A stretch of DNA of 64,000 bases from Mucilaginibacter sabulilitoris (lineage in GTDB: Bacteria > Bacteroidota > Bacteroidia > Sphingobacteriales > Sphingobacteriaceae). How positions within the stretch are numbered: the first letter of the stretch is position 1; each line of letters starts with the position of its first letter. Shown piece by piece: positions 1-9,069 of this stretch. The position numbers and the translations under genes are program-made. The notes beneath the pieces are model-generated. The model was not told the origin of the DNA, made no database searches, and saw only the letters and a list, made by a program, of their open reading frames with translations. The stretch is taken from positions 1,860,001 to 1,924,000 of the forward strand of contig NZ_CP139558.1 of the NCBI RefSeq assembly GCF_034262375.1, read 5' to 3'.

Positions 1-8
1 AGATTGAA

Positions 9-56
9 CAAATAAATAATCCCTGGCAGGCAAAACCTTCAGGGATTATTTATTTG
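9..56 (-). terminator. Long perfect hairpin terminator
   Basis: A perfect 17-bp inverted repeat (arms 9-25 and 40-56) encloses a short loop that itself contains AGG/CCT. It lies directly downstream of the small minus-strand gene that ends at 64, and the minus-strand arm ends in an A/T-rich run. It fits a factor-independent terminator for that gene and probably also works for transcription entering from the left edge. Confidence 0.8.
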
Positions 57-63
57 TAATCAT

Positions 64-308
64 TTATTTATCGGTGGTAACAGATTCATTTACCACACTC
101 ATTGGGAAGGTAATGCCTCCAGGCACTTTGGTATTGTCTTTTATTTCAACTGTGCCGCTGATCATCTGTTTCGTTTTTGATTCGCTGATCCACCCCGTAG
201 CTATATTATAAGTACCGCCTTTGGTTAAGTGTAAGGTAGGTTTTAGTTTTTGCCCCTGGCAAACGGTACATAAGGTTAATAGCAAAAAAGGTTAAATATG
301 TATTTCAT
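64..308 (-). pseudogene. Small exported protein with frameshifted signal peptide
   Basis: I do not recognise a family. The intact part from a TTG at 285 encodes 73 residues, starting in the middle of a hydrophobic signal sequence (LLLTLCTVCQGQ). The natural ATG lies at 308-306 and encodes MKYIFNLF, but it runs into a stop because the homopolymer at 284-289 has six A (T on the coding strand). One more T would join the halves into a normal signal peptide MKYIFNLFLLLTLCTVCQGQ followed by about 60 residues. The gene is therefore either recently broken, slippage-variable, or hit by a sequencing error. The mature part (KLKPTLHLTKGGTYNIATGW) has a weak look of the N-terminus of larger exported DUF6263-like proteins, so it may also be a truncated remnant. 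Confidence 0.5.
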
Positions 309-458
309 AGCATAATTATTGCAGGCTAAAGGTATTATAATATTTACACCAAAAAATGCATTAAAACATAACAATTAATTAAAAGTTATTTCGTTAACTT
401 TATAGTAATCAATGCTCTTGGTATTAATTAATATATTTTAACTACGGAGGCGTGTTTT

Positions 459-701
459 ATGTTACGGCAAATAGCATTTATACCACAACACCAGTTTCAT
501 GTGTTGATCAATTTTAAGGATGATGAACGTATTTTAGCAATTGTACCCAACGAGGCAGGGAGATTCCGCGTGATTGATCAGGGTAAGGTTATTGCCGAAG
601 TTGATTATAATAATGAACACCATTTTATTTGTTGCCGGGGCGAATTGGATGATAATATAATTGTCCAGCTCGAATACCAGATAAAAAATCGTTACGCATA
701 A
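459..701 (+). CDS. Hypothetical 80-residue protein
   Basis: This small open reading frame has a credible ribosome binding site (GGAGG, centred about 10 bases before the ATG at 459). The 80-residue product has no signal peptide or membrane segment. It reads as a single small beta-rich domain (HQFHVLINF, RFRVIDQGKVIAEV, HHFICCRGEL, IIVQLEYQI). I do not recognise it. It stands alone: the flanking genes lie on the other strand or are far away. The good Shine-Dalgarno sequence and even composition favour a real gene. Function unknown. Confidence 0.6.
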   Translation: MLRQIAFIPQHQFHVLINFKDDERILAIVPNEAGRFRVIDQGKVIAEVDYNNEHHFICCRGELDDNIIVQLEYQIKNRYA

Positions 702-715
702 TAGTAAATAAGACT

Positions 716-782
716 TTGATAGTTCATGGGTAGTGGGCTTATGGTTCATAGTCCATGGGTTTTGTTACTCATGGGCTATCTC
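716..782. repeat. Low-complexity intergenic repeat (TTCATGG/GTCCATGG units)
   Basis: The spacer consists of degenerate reiterations of a short unit (GTTCATGGG, GGTTCATAG, TCCATGGG, CTCATGGG). It does not code. It looks like the short-unit intergenic repeats that pepper Sphingobacteriaceae genomes; similar-looking but different units lie near 13,470-13,556 and 20,865-20,890. Confidence 0.45.
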
Positions 783-842
783 TTTTTATGAGTATTAGTT
801 ATTCCCTCCGATTGTCATTTTAATCAAAAAGAAAATCTTGTA

Positions 843-2633
843 TTAATTTTTACTCGCGGGTGGCTTAGCCAGCATGGCCTCTTTTATAAATTTAACCGGT
901 GCGCTTCCATAGCTTAAAAACTTTTCGTTAAACTCTTTTAATTTAAACTTATCGCCCATTTTCGTTTTGTAAGCATCGCGCAAGTCAATGATCTCTTTAT
1001 AGCCGGTGTAGTAACTGGTTAACTGTACACTGCTTACGCTTACTCTTTTCCACTTACCTTCGGCTTCGGCCTGTTGCTGAAAAGCCTCGGTAGTGAGCAT
1101 CTTAATAGCTTCATCTTTAGTCATGTTACCGTTGTGCACGCTATAATCTAATATGGTATTACAAACCGAGCGCAGGTGCCATTTATACCACATCAGTCGC
1201 ATTTCGGGCTCTTTATTACCGTAGCCGCTGTCGAGCATCATTTCTTCTGCATATACGGCCCAACCCTCGTTCATGGCACCATTACCAAACACCGATTTAA
1301 TAATGCTTGGCGCTTTATTGGCATACACACCCTGTACATAGTGTCCTGGTATAGCCTCATGAATGCTTAGTATTTGTATAATGTACTGATTGTATTCGCG
1401 CAAGTAACTTTCGGCCTTTGCCGGGCTCCATCCGGCTAAACTGCCTACGTTATAATAGGAATTTCCGCCTTTATCATACGGGCCAGGGCCGCTCATAGAG
1501 GCACCGGCAACTCCAGCCATGTATCCGGGTTCCTTACGTATAATTAATGGTTTTGAGGGATCAAGGGTAAGCAGGTCCTTAGCTTTCACAAAAGCATTAA
1601 GCTTAGGAATAAGTTGCACAATGGCCGATTGAAACTCGTCTGGTTTAACATGTTTGGACGACAAGGTGTCAATCATGGCGCTAATGAGTCCAAGAGTATC
1701 TGTTGGGATAGTTCTATTGCCAAAGTATTTTGGCCATAACTGGCGGCTTATTTTAGCCATTTGACCATGCAGGTATTTTTTGCGCTGAACTGCGGTATTA
1801 TAAACCTGTTGCGCGGAATTTGCCGCTACTATCTCATATTTGAATTTATCTTCATACAAATCCTTACCCAATCTGAAGCTGCGCGGATGATCATTCTTTA
1901 ATGCTTTTAACCAATCGGCATAACCTTTAATGGCCTGAGCGCACTGGGCGGCCCTGTCGGTCATTAATTTTTTTTCGGCTTTAGGAATATCTGTTTTCTT
2001 TAATGAATCGGCAAAATCTTTCTCAATCACATCCAGTCCGCCCAGATTTTGTTCAATGGCCAGACTCGTAAGCTCGGCAACCGGGTTTTTTATTTGTTTT
2101 TCGGCATCTTTATAATAAAGCGGAACATTGGCCATTCGCTGATAAAAATTACGCAGGCGCTTGGTCAGGGGAGCATAGTGTTCGTTCAGGATATAAGCAA
2201 AGGTACTTATCACGTTGTATGATGAAGGGTCCCACTCGTAGGCTTTTAGCCGCTCAATTTGCCATTGAGAATAATCGAGCTGGTTTTGCATTATTTTATA
2301 ATCTATACGGTTACCTTCGTTTAGTGTATTAGCTTCAAAACGGCTCAGTGAATCTACTTGCACCTTTATGAATTCTATCATTTTCTGGCGGCTTTGTTCA
2401 TTGGGGATATACAGCAGGCTGTCGTATTTATGATAGCCTACAGAAGTTGCCCAATCCGGGTCTAATTTCCATAAAGCATCAAGGAAAGAATTTTCATAAA
2501 TAGCGAACGCTGCATCGTCTTTACCCATTAACGGTCCACTGCCGCTCCCTCCCATATCTTTTTTGCAGGCAGTTAAAAAAGCCATGAAAATTATAACGGC
2601 CAAAGCCATCTTTATGAATATATTTTTTATCAC
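843..2633 (-). CDS. DUF885 family lipoprotein, putative metallopeptidase
   Basis: A 596-residue lipoprotein: the N-terminus ends in the lipobox LTAC followed by KK, so Cys23 would be lipidated and the protein anchored in an envelope membrane. The remainder is the mainly helical DUF885 fold. The diagnostic motif HEAIPGH is at residues 425-431 and is followed by NEGWAVYAEEM about 25 residues later, the arrangement expected for a zinc-dependent peptidase (two His plus a downstream Glu). Length matches the family (550-620 residues). The natural substrate of these proteins is not established, so 'peptidase' rests on the motif and fold. It is transcribed alone; the divergent DinB-like gene begins 87 bases away, so the two promoters must share that short region. 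Confidence 0.88.
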   Translation of the reverse strand: MIKNIFIKMALAVIIFMAFLTACKKDMGGSGSGPLMGKDDAAFAIYENSFLDALWKLDPDWATSVGYHKYDSLLYIPNEQSRQKMIEFIKVQVDSLSRFEANTLNEGNRIDYKIMQNQLDYSQWQIERLKAYEWDPSSYNVISTFAYILNEHYAPLTKRLRNFYQRMANVPLYYKDAEKQIKNPVAELTSLAIEQNLGGLDVIEKDFADSLKKTDIPKAEKKLMTDRAAQCAQAIKGYADWLKALKNDHPRSFRLGKDLYEDKFKYEIVAANSAQQVYNTAVQRKKYLHGQMAKISRQLWPKYFGNRTIPTDTLGLISAMIDTLSSKHVKPDEFQSAIVQLIPKLNAFVKAKDLLTLDPSKPLIIRKEPGYMAGVAGASMSGPGPYDKGGNSYYNVGSLAGWSPAKAESYLREYNQYIIQILSIHEAIPGHYVQGVYANKAPSIIKSVFGNGAMNEGWAVYAEEMMLDSGYGNKEPEMRLMWYKWHLRSVCNTILDYSVHNGNMTKDEAIKMLTTEAFQQQAEAEGKWKRVSVSSVQLTSYYTGYKEIIDLRDAYKTKMGDKFKLKEFNEKFLSYGSAPVKFIKEAMLAKPPASKN

Positions 2634-2720
2634 GTGTTTAATGAGATTATAATACCGATAAACTTAAAACATTTAAGGCATATAAATCAAACCATAGATT
2701 AATTTGTTACTTTATTTACT

Positions 2721-3206
2721 ATGAAAACACAGTATAACGAACACGAAATTTTAATAGATGAACTGGTACACCTGCTAAACGGTGGTAATGCCCATGCCGA
2801 TTTAACAAGAGCATTAGATGGCTTGCCGTCTAACTTGCGAGGAGTTAAACCCGATAAGTTGCCTTATAGCATTTGGCAGTTGGTTGAGCATATCCGTATT
2901 GCACAATGGGACATGCTGGAGTTTTGTAAAGATGGAAGTCATGAATCGCCCAACTGGCCTGATGATTACTGGCCAAAGGAAACCAGCCCTACAAGTGACG
3001 AGGCATGGAATAAATCAGTTAGGCAAATAAACAAGGATACCGATGAGTTGATGGGTTTAGCAAAAACTGGTAACCTGTTTGAAAAAATACCACATGGCGA
3101 TGGGCAAACTATTTTGCGTGAGATTTTGCAGGCGGCAGATCATAATGCCTATCATCTTGCCGAAATTATCATGGTCAGGAGACTGCTTGATGCCTGGAAT
3201 AATTAA
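2721..3206 (+). CDS. DinB-like superfamily protein
   Basis: A 161-residue cytoplasmic protein of the DinB/YfiT four-helix-bundle superfamily. The usual histidines are visible: LVEHIRIAQWDM in the second helix, then DHNAYHLAEIIMVRRLL near the C-terminus, where the two His of DHNAYH complete a metal site. Superfamily members are metal-binding proteins, some of them thiol-dependent S-transferases; the specific reaction here cannot be read from sequence. No signal peptide is present. The gene is preceded by an A/T-rich promoter region with TTTGTTACTTTA just before the ATG. It appears monocistronic. Confidence 0.85.
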   Translation: MKTQYNEHEILIDELVHLLNGGNAHADLTRALDGLPSNLRGVKPDKLPYSIWQLVEHIRIAQWDMLEFCKDGSHESPNWPDDYWPKETSPTSDEAWNKSVRQINKDTDELMGLAKTGNLFEKIPHGDGQTILREILQAADHNAYHLAEIIMVRRLLDAWNN

Positions 3207-3283
3207 AAAAAACGGATAGGCCATTAGGAGATTATTCAATTGTTCTGCTCCTGGTCTGTTTTTATTTGATTATATTTCTTGTG

Positions 3284-4588
3284 CTATTTTTCCTTGTTTA
3301 AGAAGCTTATAAGGGCTTTTACAAACTCGGGTTTAAGTGGCAGGTCGGGTTGATTATAGGTAGCTATATTCGCAGCCTTATCTGCAGGTGCCTCTTTTAA
3401 AACGTGGTTCATGCCGGGTATTATGGCAAGCACGGCGTCTGACTTTGCTTTCTTTAATTTGTCGGCATCAGCAACGGTAACCTGAAGGTCGGTAGTGCCC
3501 TGTACAATTAAAATGGGGATCTTTATTTTTTTGATTTCGCGAGTGGGATTATATCTAAACCAGGACATCAGGTACTTTTGTACGCTTGGCCTGGCAACTG
3601 AATACAAGGCCGGATCAATGTTATCTGTTGTTTTACCTCGTTTTAGGCTATCGAGCATTCGGTTAAAACCATCAGCAATCCATTGTGGCTGCGATTTCAT
3701 TTGTTCGGTCATGATTTTATCGGCCGAGTCGCCTGCGCCAGCTACAGATATAAATGCTTTTATGGGTTGCTCATAAGCGGCCATCATGCCTATTAACGAG
3801 CCTTCGCTATGACCCAATATGATGATCTTTGAAAATCGCTGGTCGTCATTCAATAAATTAATCAGACCAACCGCGTCCTCAATATAATCTTCAAAGCGCA
3901 GCTCACTTTCTTTGGTTGAACTTACGCTCTGGCCAACAAGGCGCTTGTCATAACGCAACGAAGCAAAACCATTTTTACCCAATTCATTGGCTATCATCTT
4001 ATATGTATTGGCAGATAGCCCCAGTTTAGGGCTATTACCATCGCGGTCGGTTGGGCCTGAGCCCGCAATAATCATAACAACAGGTATTTTGCCGTTGACA
4101 TTTTTAGGCATGGCCAGTGTTCCAGCTATGGAGCCCGATAAGGTTTTTAATGATACCGGTGATTCTGTTATTGAGGGATCAGTTGGTAAAGTTGAAACAG
4201 CTGACTCGGTAGTTTTTGCAGGCGCCTGGTAAGGTTTTAAAAGCAAACCTGTAAATTGGTTTTTTGAGTTTACGGATAGGTTCAATAAAAAGGTGTTTTT
4301 CTGAAAAGTAGCTTTGTAATAGGCAAGTGGAGCCTCATATTTCATGAAATCGGCATCCACTAAATTGCCAAGCTGTTCTTTTAATTGTATAGTGGTACTC
4401 TTGAAATTATCGGCAGGTAGGGCGGCCTTCATTTCAGGGCTAAACATATTGTAGATGCTATCGGGCTGGTTATTGTTGTACAATTGTTTAAACTTGTTTA
4501 AAGCGGTAATATAATTAGCCGGTTCTGACTGGGCATTTATTTTTGTTGCAAAGCAGATGGTAAGGATAAAAAGGCTTAATTTCTTCAT
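3284..4588 (-). CDS. Secreted alpha/beta hydrolase with N-terminal DUF3887-like domain
   Basis: I place the start at the ATG at 4588 (MKKLSLFILTICFATKINAQ), since that gives a clean signal peptide; an in-frame ATG five codons upstream gives an unnatural extension. Mature residues up to about 130 resemble the DUF3887 domain, with phrases such as FKQLYNNNQPDSIYNMFSPEMK. The remainder is a serine hydrolase: oxyanion-type motif IIAGSGPTDRDGN, nucleophile elbow GHSEGS, a likely acid residue in VQGTTDLQV and the final His in GMNHVLKE. Homologues are annotated as dienelactone-hydrolase- or peptidase-like and act in the periplasm or outside. The substrate is unknown. It is convergent with the DinB-like gene, with an 80-base spacer. 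Confidence 0.85.
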   Translation of the reverse strand: MKKLSLFILTICFATKINAQSEPANYITALNKFKQLYNNNQPDSIYNMFSPEMKAALPADNFKSTTIQLKEQLGNLVDADFMKYEAPLAYYKATFQKNTFLLNLSVNSKNQFTGLLLKPYQAPAKTTESAVSTLPTDPSITESPVSLKTLSGSIAGTLAMPKNVNGKIPVVMIIAGSGPTDRDGNSPKLGLSANTYKMIANELGKNGFASLRYDKRLVGQSVSSTKESELRFEDYIEDAVGLINLLNDDQRFSKIIILGHSEGSLIGMMAAYEQPIKAFISVAGAGDSADKIMTEQMKSQPQWIADGFNRMLDSLKRGKTTDNIDPALYSVARPSVQKYLMSWFRYNPTREIKKIKIPILIVQGTTDLQVTVADADKLKKAKSDAVLAIIPGMNHVLKEAPADKAANIATYNQPDLPLKPEFVKALISFLNKEK

Positions 4589-4851
4589 ATTTATGGCTCT
4601 CAAAATGATACAGTGATCCGTTGGGCCGAAATTAAATAAAATTGATTGCTTTTGCTTTAATTGAATTTACAAATGCATCATGGCGTTTTATACATATATA
4701 AATGCCGAATTAAATAAATTAAGGTCGGGTTAACAGTTATTATTATATATCGTAAATTGTCAATACGTATTTATTTGTTTTCTATATATTGTTACTATAT
4801 TGCGTTACAATTTCAAATCGGAAAATATAAGTTTTTCTATACTAACTATTA

Positions 4852-7302
4852 ATGAGGGTTTTATTCGGGAGCTTGTTCTCAGTGCTTTTGACTGGGATGT
4901 GTTGTTTTTCATTTGCGCAAACAAAACCTTCGGCAATTCAGGGTAAAGTTTTGATGGAAAATAATGAAGCTGCTGAGGCTGCTACTGTTGTTTTACTCAA
5001 AGCTGCCGACTCATCAGTGGTAAGATCAAGCCTGGCCAACAAAAACGGCGTGTTTGACTTTACCGGTATCACTGCCGATACTTATCTGCTTTTAGCTACA
5101 AGCATAGGCTGCAACAAAGTTTATTCAGGACCATATAAAGTTTTGAATGGCCAAAGTGTAATTGCCCCAAACATGTTCCTGAAACTAATTAACAACCAGT
5201 TGCAAGAGATTAAAGTGGTAGCGCGAAGGCCCTATATTGAAGTAAAACCCGGAAAAATAGTCCTTAACATGCAAACCAGCATAACTGCTGAGGGAAATTC
5301 AGTGTACGATGTGCTGAGGCAATCGCCGGGAGTGCATGTAAACAGCGGCAACGACGCCCTGATTATCAGTGGCCGGCAGCCTGCTTTGATAACTATTGAC
5401 GGAAAACCTACAAACTTAACCGGAGATGACCTGGTAAATTTGCTGCGCGGTATGCAAAGCAATAATATTGATCAGATAGAGATGATTACCAGCCCATCGG
5501 CAAAATATGATGCATCGGGTGGTGGCATTATAAATATTATACAAAAAAAGGGAACCAATATAGGTACCAACGGAACTTTTACTGCCGGAGCAGGTTATGG
5601 AAAATATTATAAAAGCCGGGCCGGTGTTATTTTTAATAACCGTACTGATAAGCTCAATGTATTTGGCAATTACACTTTTGAAGGTAATAAAACTAATCGC
5701 TACATTAACACCAACAGAAATATTAAGTATAATGATACTTTAAGTAATTATAATGTTGATTATAATAATATTCAAAAATCATTTATACACAACTTTAAAT
5801 TGGGGGCCGACTACGCTATATCTCCCAAGCAAACCATTGGTTTTTTGGTAAGCGGCATTTTTCGGCAAGATGACTTTCTGAAGGATAATAATTTGAAAAT
5901 ATCAAATCAGAACAGGCTCGATTCGGTGATTATCGCTAAGTCTGACCTTGATCGGGGCACCAGTTTTTTAAATTACAATATCAATTATAATGGGCTGCTT
6001 GATAAGAGCGGTAAAAATCTGTCGGCCGATGTGAACTATTCAACATATAATCGCCACTCGGACGAGTATATAACCAATAATTTTTATACCCCTACAGGTG
6101 CCCGATATCGCGATTCGTTGCAACTGGAGAATCTTTCCCCTTCAGATATTCGTATCTGGACTTCAAAAATAGATTATGTAAACCCTTTGTCAAAAACGGC
6201 AAGGCTGGAAACAGGAGTAAAATATAACCATATACAAAGTAATAATAATTTGATATTTGGCCCGTTGGTGAATAGTGTTTACCAGGCTGATCCTAATTAT
6301 ACCAATCGCTTTATATATACCGAAATTGTAAGCGCGGGTTACTTAAATTATATTAATAAAATAGGGAAGTTTGATATTACCGCCGGCTTACGGGCCGAAA
6401 AAACAAATTCAAAGGGGCGCTCAATAGGTATAGCGGGAGCGCCATCTGTAACAAACCAAAATAGTTACTTTAACTTATTTCCGCAGGCACAGCTAAATTA
6501 TCAGCTTAATAAAAAAAATGCATTTAGCTTAAGCTATAACCGGGGCATACACCGGCCGGACTACCAGGATATTAATTCATTTTTATATTATACTGATCTT
6601 TATGATTATGTGTCTGGTAACCCCAATCTAAAACCAGAGTACACCAGCGCTGTACAATTATCACATACCTATAACGATACCTTTATAAGCACATTGTATT
6701 ATAATGTTACTAATGATGCTTATGATTTTCCGGTATATGAGCAAAATGATTCCTCTAAAGTTAATATAACCATTCGTAGAAATTTTGGCAGGATATTCGT
6801 TTACGGGGCTACTTTTTACGCCCCCGTACAGTTTAATAGCTGGTGGAATGCCAGCTTTAACCTGGATGCCTCGTATCAGCGTTACGTTGCTTACGCGGTA
6901 AATGGAAATTTTAACAAAGGGATGCAGGATATTATTTTTAATACTACACAGAATTTTACACTGAACAGTACCATTTTAGCCGAGCTCTCCGGAAGGTACG
7001 AGTCCCCAACCTTGTATGGTGTTAACCAGATCAGGCAAAGCTATACTGTGAACGCGGGTATTAGTAAACAAATTTTTAATAAGCGGGGCAGCTTAAAATT
7101 GAACGTTATTGATATTTTTAATACCGATCGCGAACGATACAGGATACTATATCAGAATGTTGACCTCTCCGGTCTAAATAAAAGAGAAACCCGCAGAGTG
7201 ATGCTTAATTTTACCTATCGTTTTGGAAAATCATCAATTAAATCGGCCAGTAAACATAATACCGGTAGCGATGATGAGGTAAGAAGAACCGGCAACCAAT
7301 AA
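4852..7302 (+). CDS. TonB-dependent receptor, outer-membrane beta-barrel family
   Basis: An 816-residue outer-membrane receptor. Order: signal peptide (to about residue 24, ending SFAQ), a carboxypeptidase-like regulatory beta-sandwich (SAIQGKVLMENNEAAEAATVVLL, residues 28-115), a plug domain (VLRQSPGVHVNSGNDALIISGRQPALITIDGK), then a large barrel of alternating aromatic strands ending near VMLNFTYRFGK, followed by a polar tail. It belongs to the OMP_b-brl_3 group and lacks the SusC signature, and no SusD gene is adjacent, so it more likely imports a small ligand or peptide than an oligosaccharide. It stands alone; the 248-base A/T-rich upstream region separates it from the divergent hydrolase. 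Confidence 0.9.
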   Translation: MRVLFGSLFSVLLTGMCCFSFAQTKPSAIQGKVLMENNEAAEAATVVLLKAADSSVVRSSLANKNGVFDFTGITADTYLLLATSIGCNKVYSGPYKVLNGQSVIAPNMFLKLINNQLQEIKVVARRPYIEVKPGKIVLNMQTSITAEGNSVYDVLRQSPGVHVNSGNDALIISGRQPALITIDGKPTNLTGDDLVNLLRGMQSNNIDQIEMITSPSAKYDASGGGIINIIQKKGTNIGTNGTFTAGAGYGKYYKSRAGVIFNNRTDKLNVFGNYTFEGNKTNRYINTNRNIKYNDTLSNYNVDYNNIQKSFIHNFKLGADYAISPKQTIGFLVSGIFRQDDFLKDNNLKISNQNRLDSVIIAKSDLDRGTSFLNYNINYNGLLDKSGKNLSADVNYSTYNRHSDEYITNNFYTPTGARYRDSLQLENLSPSDIRIWTSKIDYVNPLSKTARLETGVKYNHIQSNNNLIFGPLVNSVYQADPNYTNRFIYTEIVSAGYLNYINKIGKFDITAGLRAEKTNSKGRSIGIAGAPSVTNQNSYFNLFPQAQLNYQLNKKNAFSLSYNRGIHRPDYQDINSFLYYTDLYDYVSGNPNLKPEYTSAVQLSHTYNDTFISTLYYNVTNDAYDFPVYEQNDSSKVNITIRRNFGRIFVYGATFYAPVQFNSWWNASFNLDASYQRYVAYAVNGNFNKGMQDIIFNTTQNFTLNSTILAELSGRYESPTLYGVNQIRQSYTVNAGISKQIFNKRGSLKLNVIDIFNTDRERYRILYQNVDLSGLNKRETRRVMLNFTYRFGKSSIKSASKHNTGSDDEVRRTGNQ

Positions 7303-7309
7303 TATTTAG

Positions 7310-7525
7310 TTACATAATGCGAAGCTCCGGATACCTGCCTTTAATTTTGGTGACAAAATAGTGGCCCAATGATTCGGAATTCATGAATTTTTTGTAGGCC
7401 CTTGACGTAAAGCCAAAGTATTGCCACACTCCGCCGCTATCCCTGAATTCTACTTCTAAAATTTTGGCCGAGGGATCATAGCCTAAGCTATTTAATGCCG
7501 ATGACTCTACCATACGCCTTTGCAT
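7310..7525 (-). CDS. KTSC domain protein
   Basis: A 71-residue protein that is almost entirely a KTSC domain: VESSALNSLGYDPSAKILEVEF at the start, then VWQYFGF, and SLGHYFVTKIKGRYP at the end. The domain is named for conserved Lys, Thr, Ser and Cys residues and occurs alone or fused to lysyl-tRNA synthetase-like and restriction-related proteins; its biochemical role is not established. The gene ends only 7 bases from the convergent receptor gene, so the two transcripts must overlap. Confidence 0.85.
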   Translation of the reverse strand: MQRRMVESSALNSLGYDPSAKILEVEFRDSGGVWQYFGFTSRAYKKFMNSESLGHYFVTKIKGRYPELRIM

Positions 7526-7569
7526 ACAATATTATAATATATGCAAAGTGAAAATTGTTTTAAAAATAT

Positions 7570-7953
7570 TTAACCTGCATGACCACTAAGCATGCTTGCT
7601 GTAATAATAAGTAAAACAAACAGCGTAATACCGGTGTATAGATAGTCTTTCTCGAGTAAAAATCCGATGGCAGAAAATACTACCCTTACTACTGGCGTAG
7701 CAATTAATAAAACTATGCCTGCCTGTATAATGGCTCGTCCTCTTAAGGCAATAATGCCATTGAATATTCCGGAAGCATTGTGAACAAAATCGGGGATGCC
7801 ATTAAAAGTAGCATAGTTAGCTGGTGTATGTCCGTGCCTGTACAAGTAAATTACACCACCAATAAAAATAATGATCATGGACAGCAATACACCAAGGCGT
7901 AATATCCACCCGATAACTATCTGCATATCAGTATCTTTAAAGTTCTTGTTCAT
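7570..7953 (-). CDS. DUF1634 membrane protein, partner of TauE-like exporter
   Basis: A 127-residue membrane protein with three clear transmembrane segments (residues about 12-32, 68-90 and 100-122). It matches DUF1634, a family almost always encoded next to a TauE/SafE-type permease, as here: the permease gene lies 80 bases upstream on the same strand. The likely role is an accessory subunit of that anion exporter. No catalytic motif is visible. The assignment rests on topology, length and context. Confidence 0.82.
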   Translation of the reverse strand: MNKNFKDTDMQIVIGWILRLGVLLSMIIIFIGGVIYLYRHGHTPANYATFNGIPDFVHNASGIFNGIIALRGRAIIQAGIVLLIATPVVRVVFSAIGFLLEKDYLYTGITLFVLLIITASMLSGHAG

Positions 7954-8033
7954 TAGCGTTATTTGGGTTAATTAATAATCATGTTTTTATTCATATCACT
8001 CACCAATTAATTAACGACACCAGTGAACACTAA

Positions 8034-8873
8034 TTATATTTTTCCAATAAAGCCGTTATATATCATTTGCGATGCCAGGAAGGTTACTACAACAGCAAAT
8101 ACCCATCGCAACCAGCCTGATGAAGTGGCGTGCACCAATATTTTCGACCCGCTTAATGCGCCAAATAAAACACCTATAGCCACTGGCATTGACAAGCCCG
8201 GGTCAATATAACCACGCTGCAGGTAAACAACCGCACTGGCTGCTGCAGTAACGCCTATCATAAAATTACTGGTTGTTGTTGATACTTTGAAGGGAATACG
8301 CATAACGGTATCCATAGCCAATACTTTTAAGGCTCCCGACCCTATGCCCAGCAATCCTGATATAACACCGGCAAAAAGCATCATGAAAAAGCCACCACCA
8401 ACATTTTTTACACTGTAGGTTACTGCCCCGTTAACGGTTGGATAACTGCTATTCAGTTTTAATTTTTCGGCCAGCTTATTTTTTTCCTGGTTTATTTGTT
8501 CTGCTTTTTTAACTAATGAAAGAATGGCCGACATAATAAGGATTATACCAAATAAAATAGCTATGAAATTTGTTGGTATATAAACGGCTATTAAGGCGCC
8601 TACCATTGCACCCGCGGTAGTGGCAATCTCCAGGAACATGCCCAGCCTTATATTGGTAATACCTTCTTTTACATATGCGGCTGCAGAGCCTGATGAGGTA
8701 GCGATAACCGAAACGAGTGATGCGCCAATAGCGTAATGAATGTCAACCCTTAATACCAAAGTTAACAGCGGAATAATAACAAAACCACCGCCTAAGCCCG
8801 TTAATGAACCCAATAAGCCCGCGAAATACGAGCCTATAAATATGATAAGCGTAAATACAATCACCGACATCAT
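8034..8873 (-). CDS. TauE/SafE family sulfite/organosulfonate exporter
   Basis: A 279-residue inner-membrane permease with the internal repeat typical of TauE/SafE. The glycine-rich motif GLLGSLTGLGGGFVIIPLL in the first half is matched by GVISGLLGIGSGALKVLAM in the second, and about eight hydrophobic segments are visible. Family members export sulfite, sulfoacetate or related anions across the inner membrane. The substrate cannot be inferred here; the following DUF1634 gene is the usual companion. Two adjacent ATG codons (8873 and 8870) could serve as start. Confidence 0.88.
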   Translation of the reverse strand: MMSVIVFTLIIFIGSYFAGLLGSLTGLGGGFVIIPLLTLVLRVDIHYAIGASLVSVIATSSGSAAAYVKEGITNIRLGMFLEIATTAGAMVGALIAVYIPTNFIAILFGIILIMSAILSLVKKAEQINQEKNKLAEKLKLNSSYPTVNGAVTYSVKNVGGGFFMMLFAGVISGLLGIGSGALKVLAMDTVMRIPFKVSTTTSNFMIGVTAAASAVVYLQRGYIDPGLSMPVAIGVLFGALSGSKILVHATSSGWLRWVFAVVVTFLASQMIYNGFIGKI

Positions 8874-9069
8874 TAACAGCCAACTTGAATTGCTAAAGTA
8901 GCAATAATTTGTTCATTGGTTTACCTGTTCAGTAGTTTATTGGTCTTTAATAAACAAAACCGGCTTCGGACGGATGTATTAACCGGCAAGCATATCTGTT
9001 ATATGTCAATTATACTAATGAACCAGCATCATCCGTAACCTGATAAATCAAATATTCTTACTTTCGTGC

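Noticed and set aside
4852..7302. Considered as a second SusC
   Set aside because: It lacks the SusC plug signature and has no SusD partner; the barrel is of the general OMP_b-brl_3 type.
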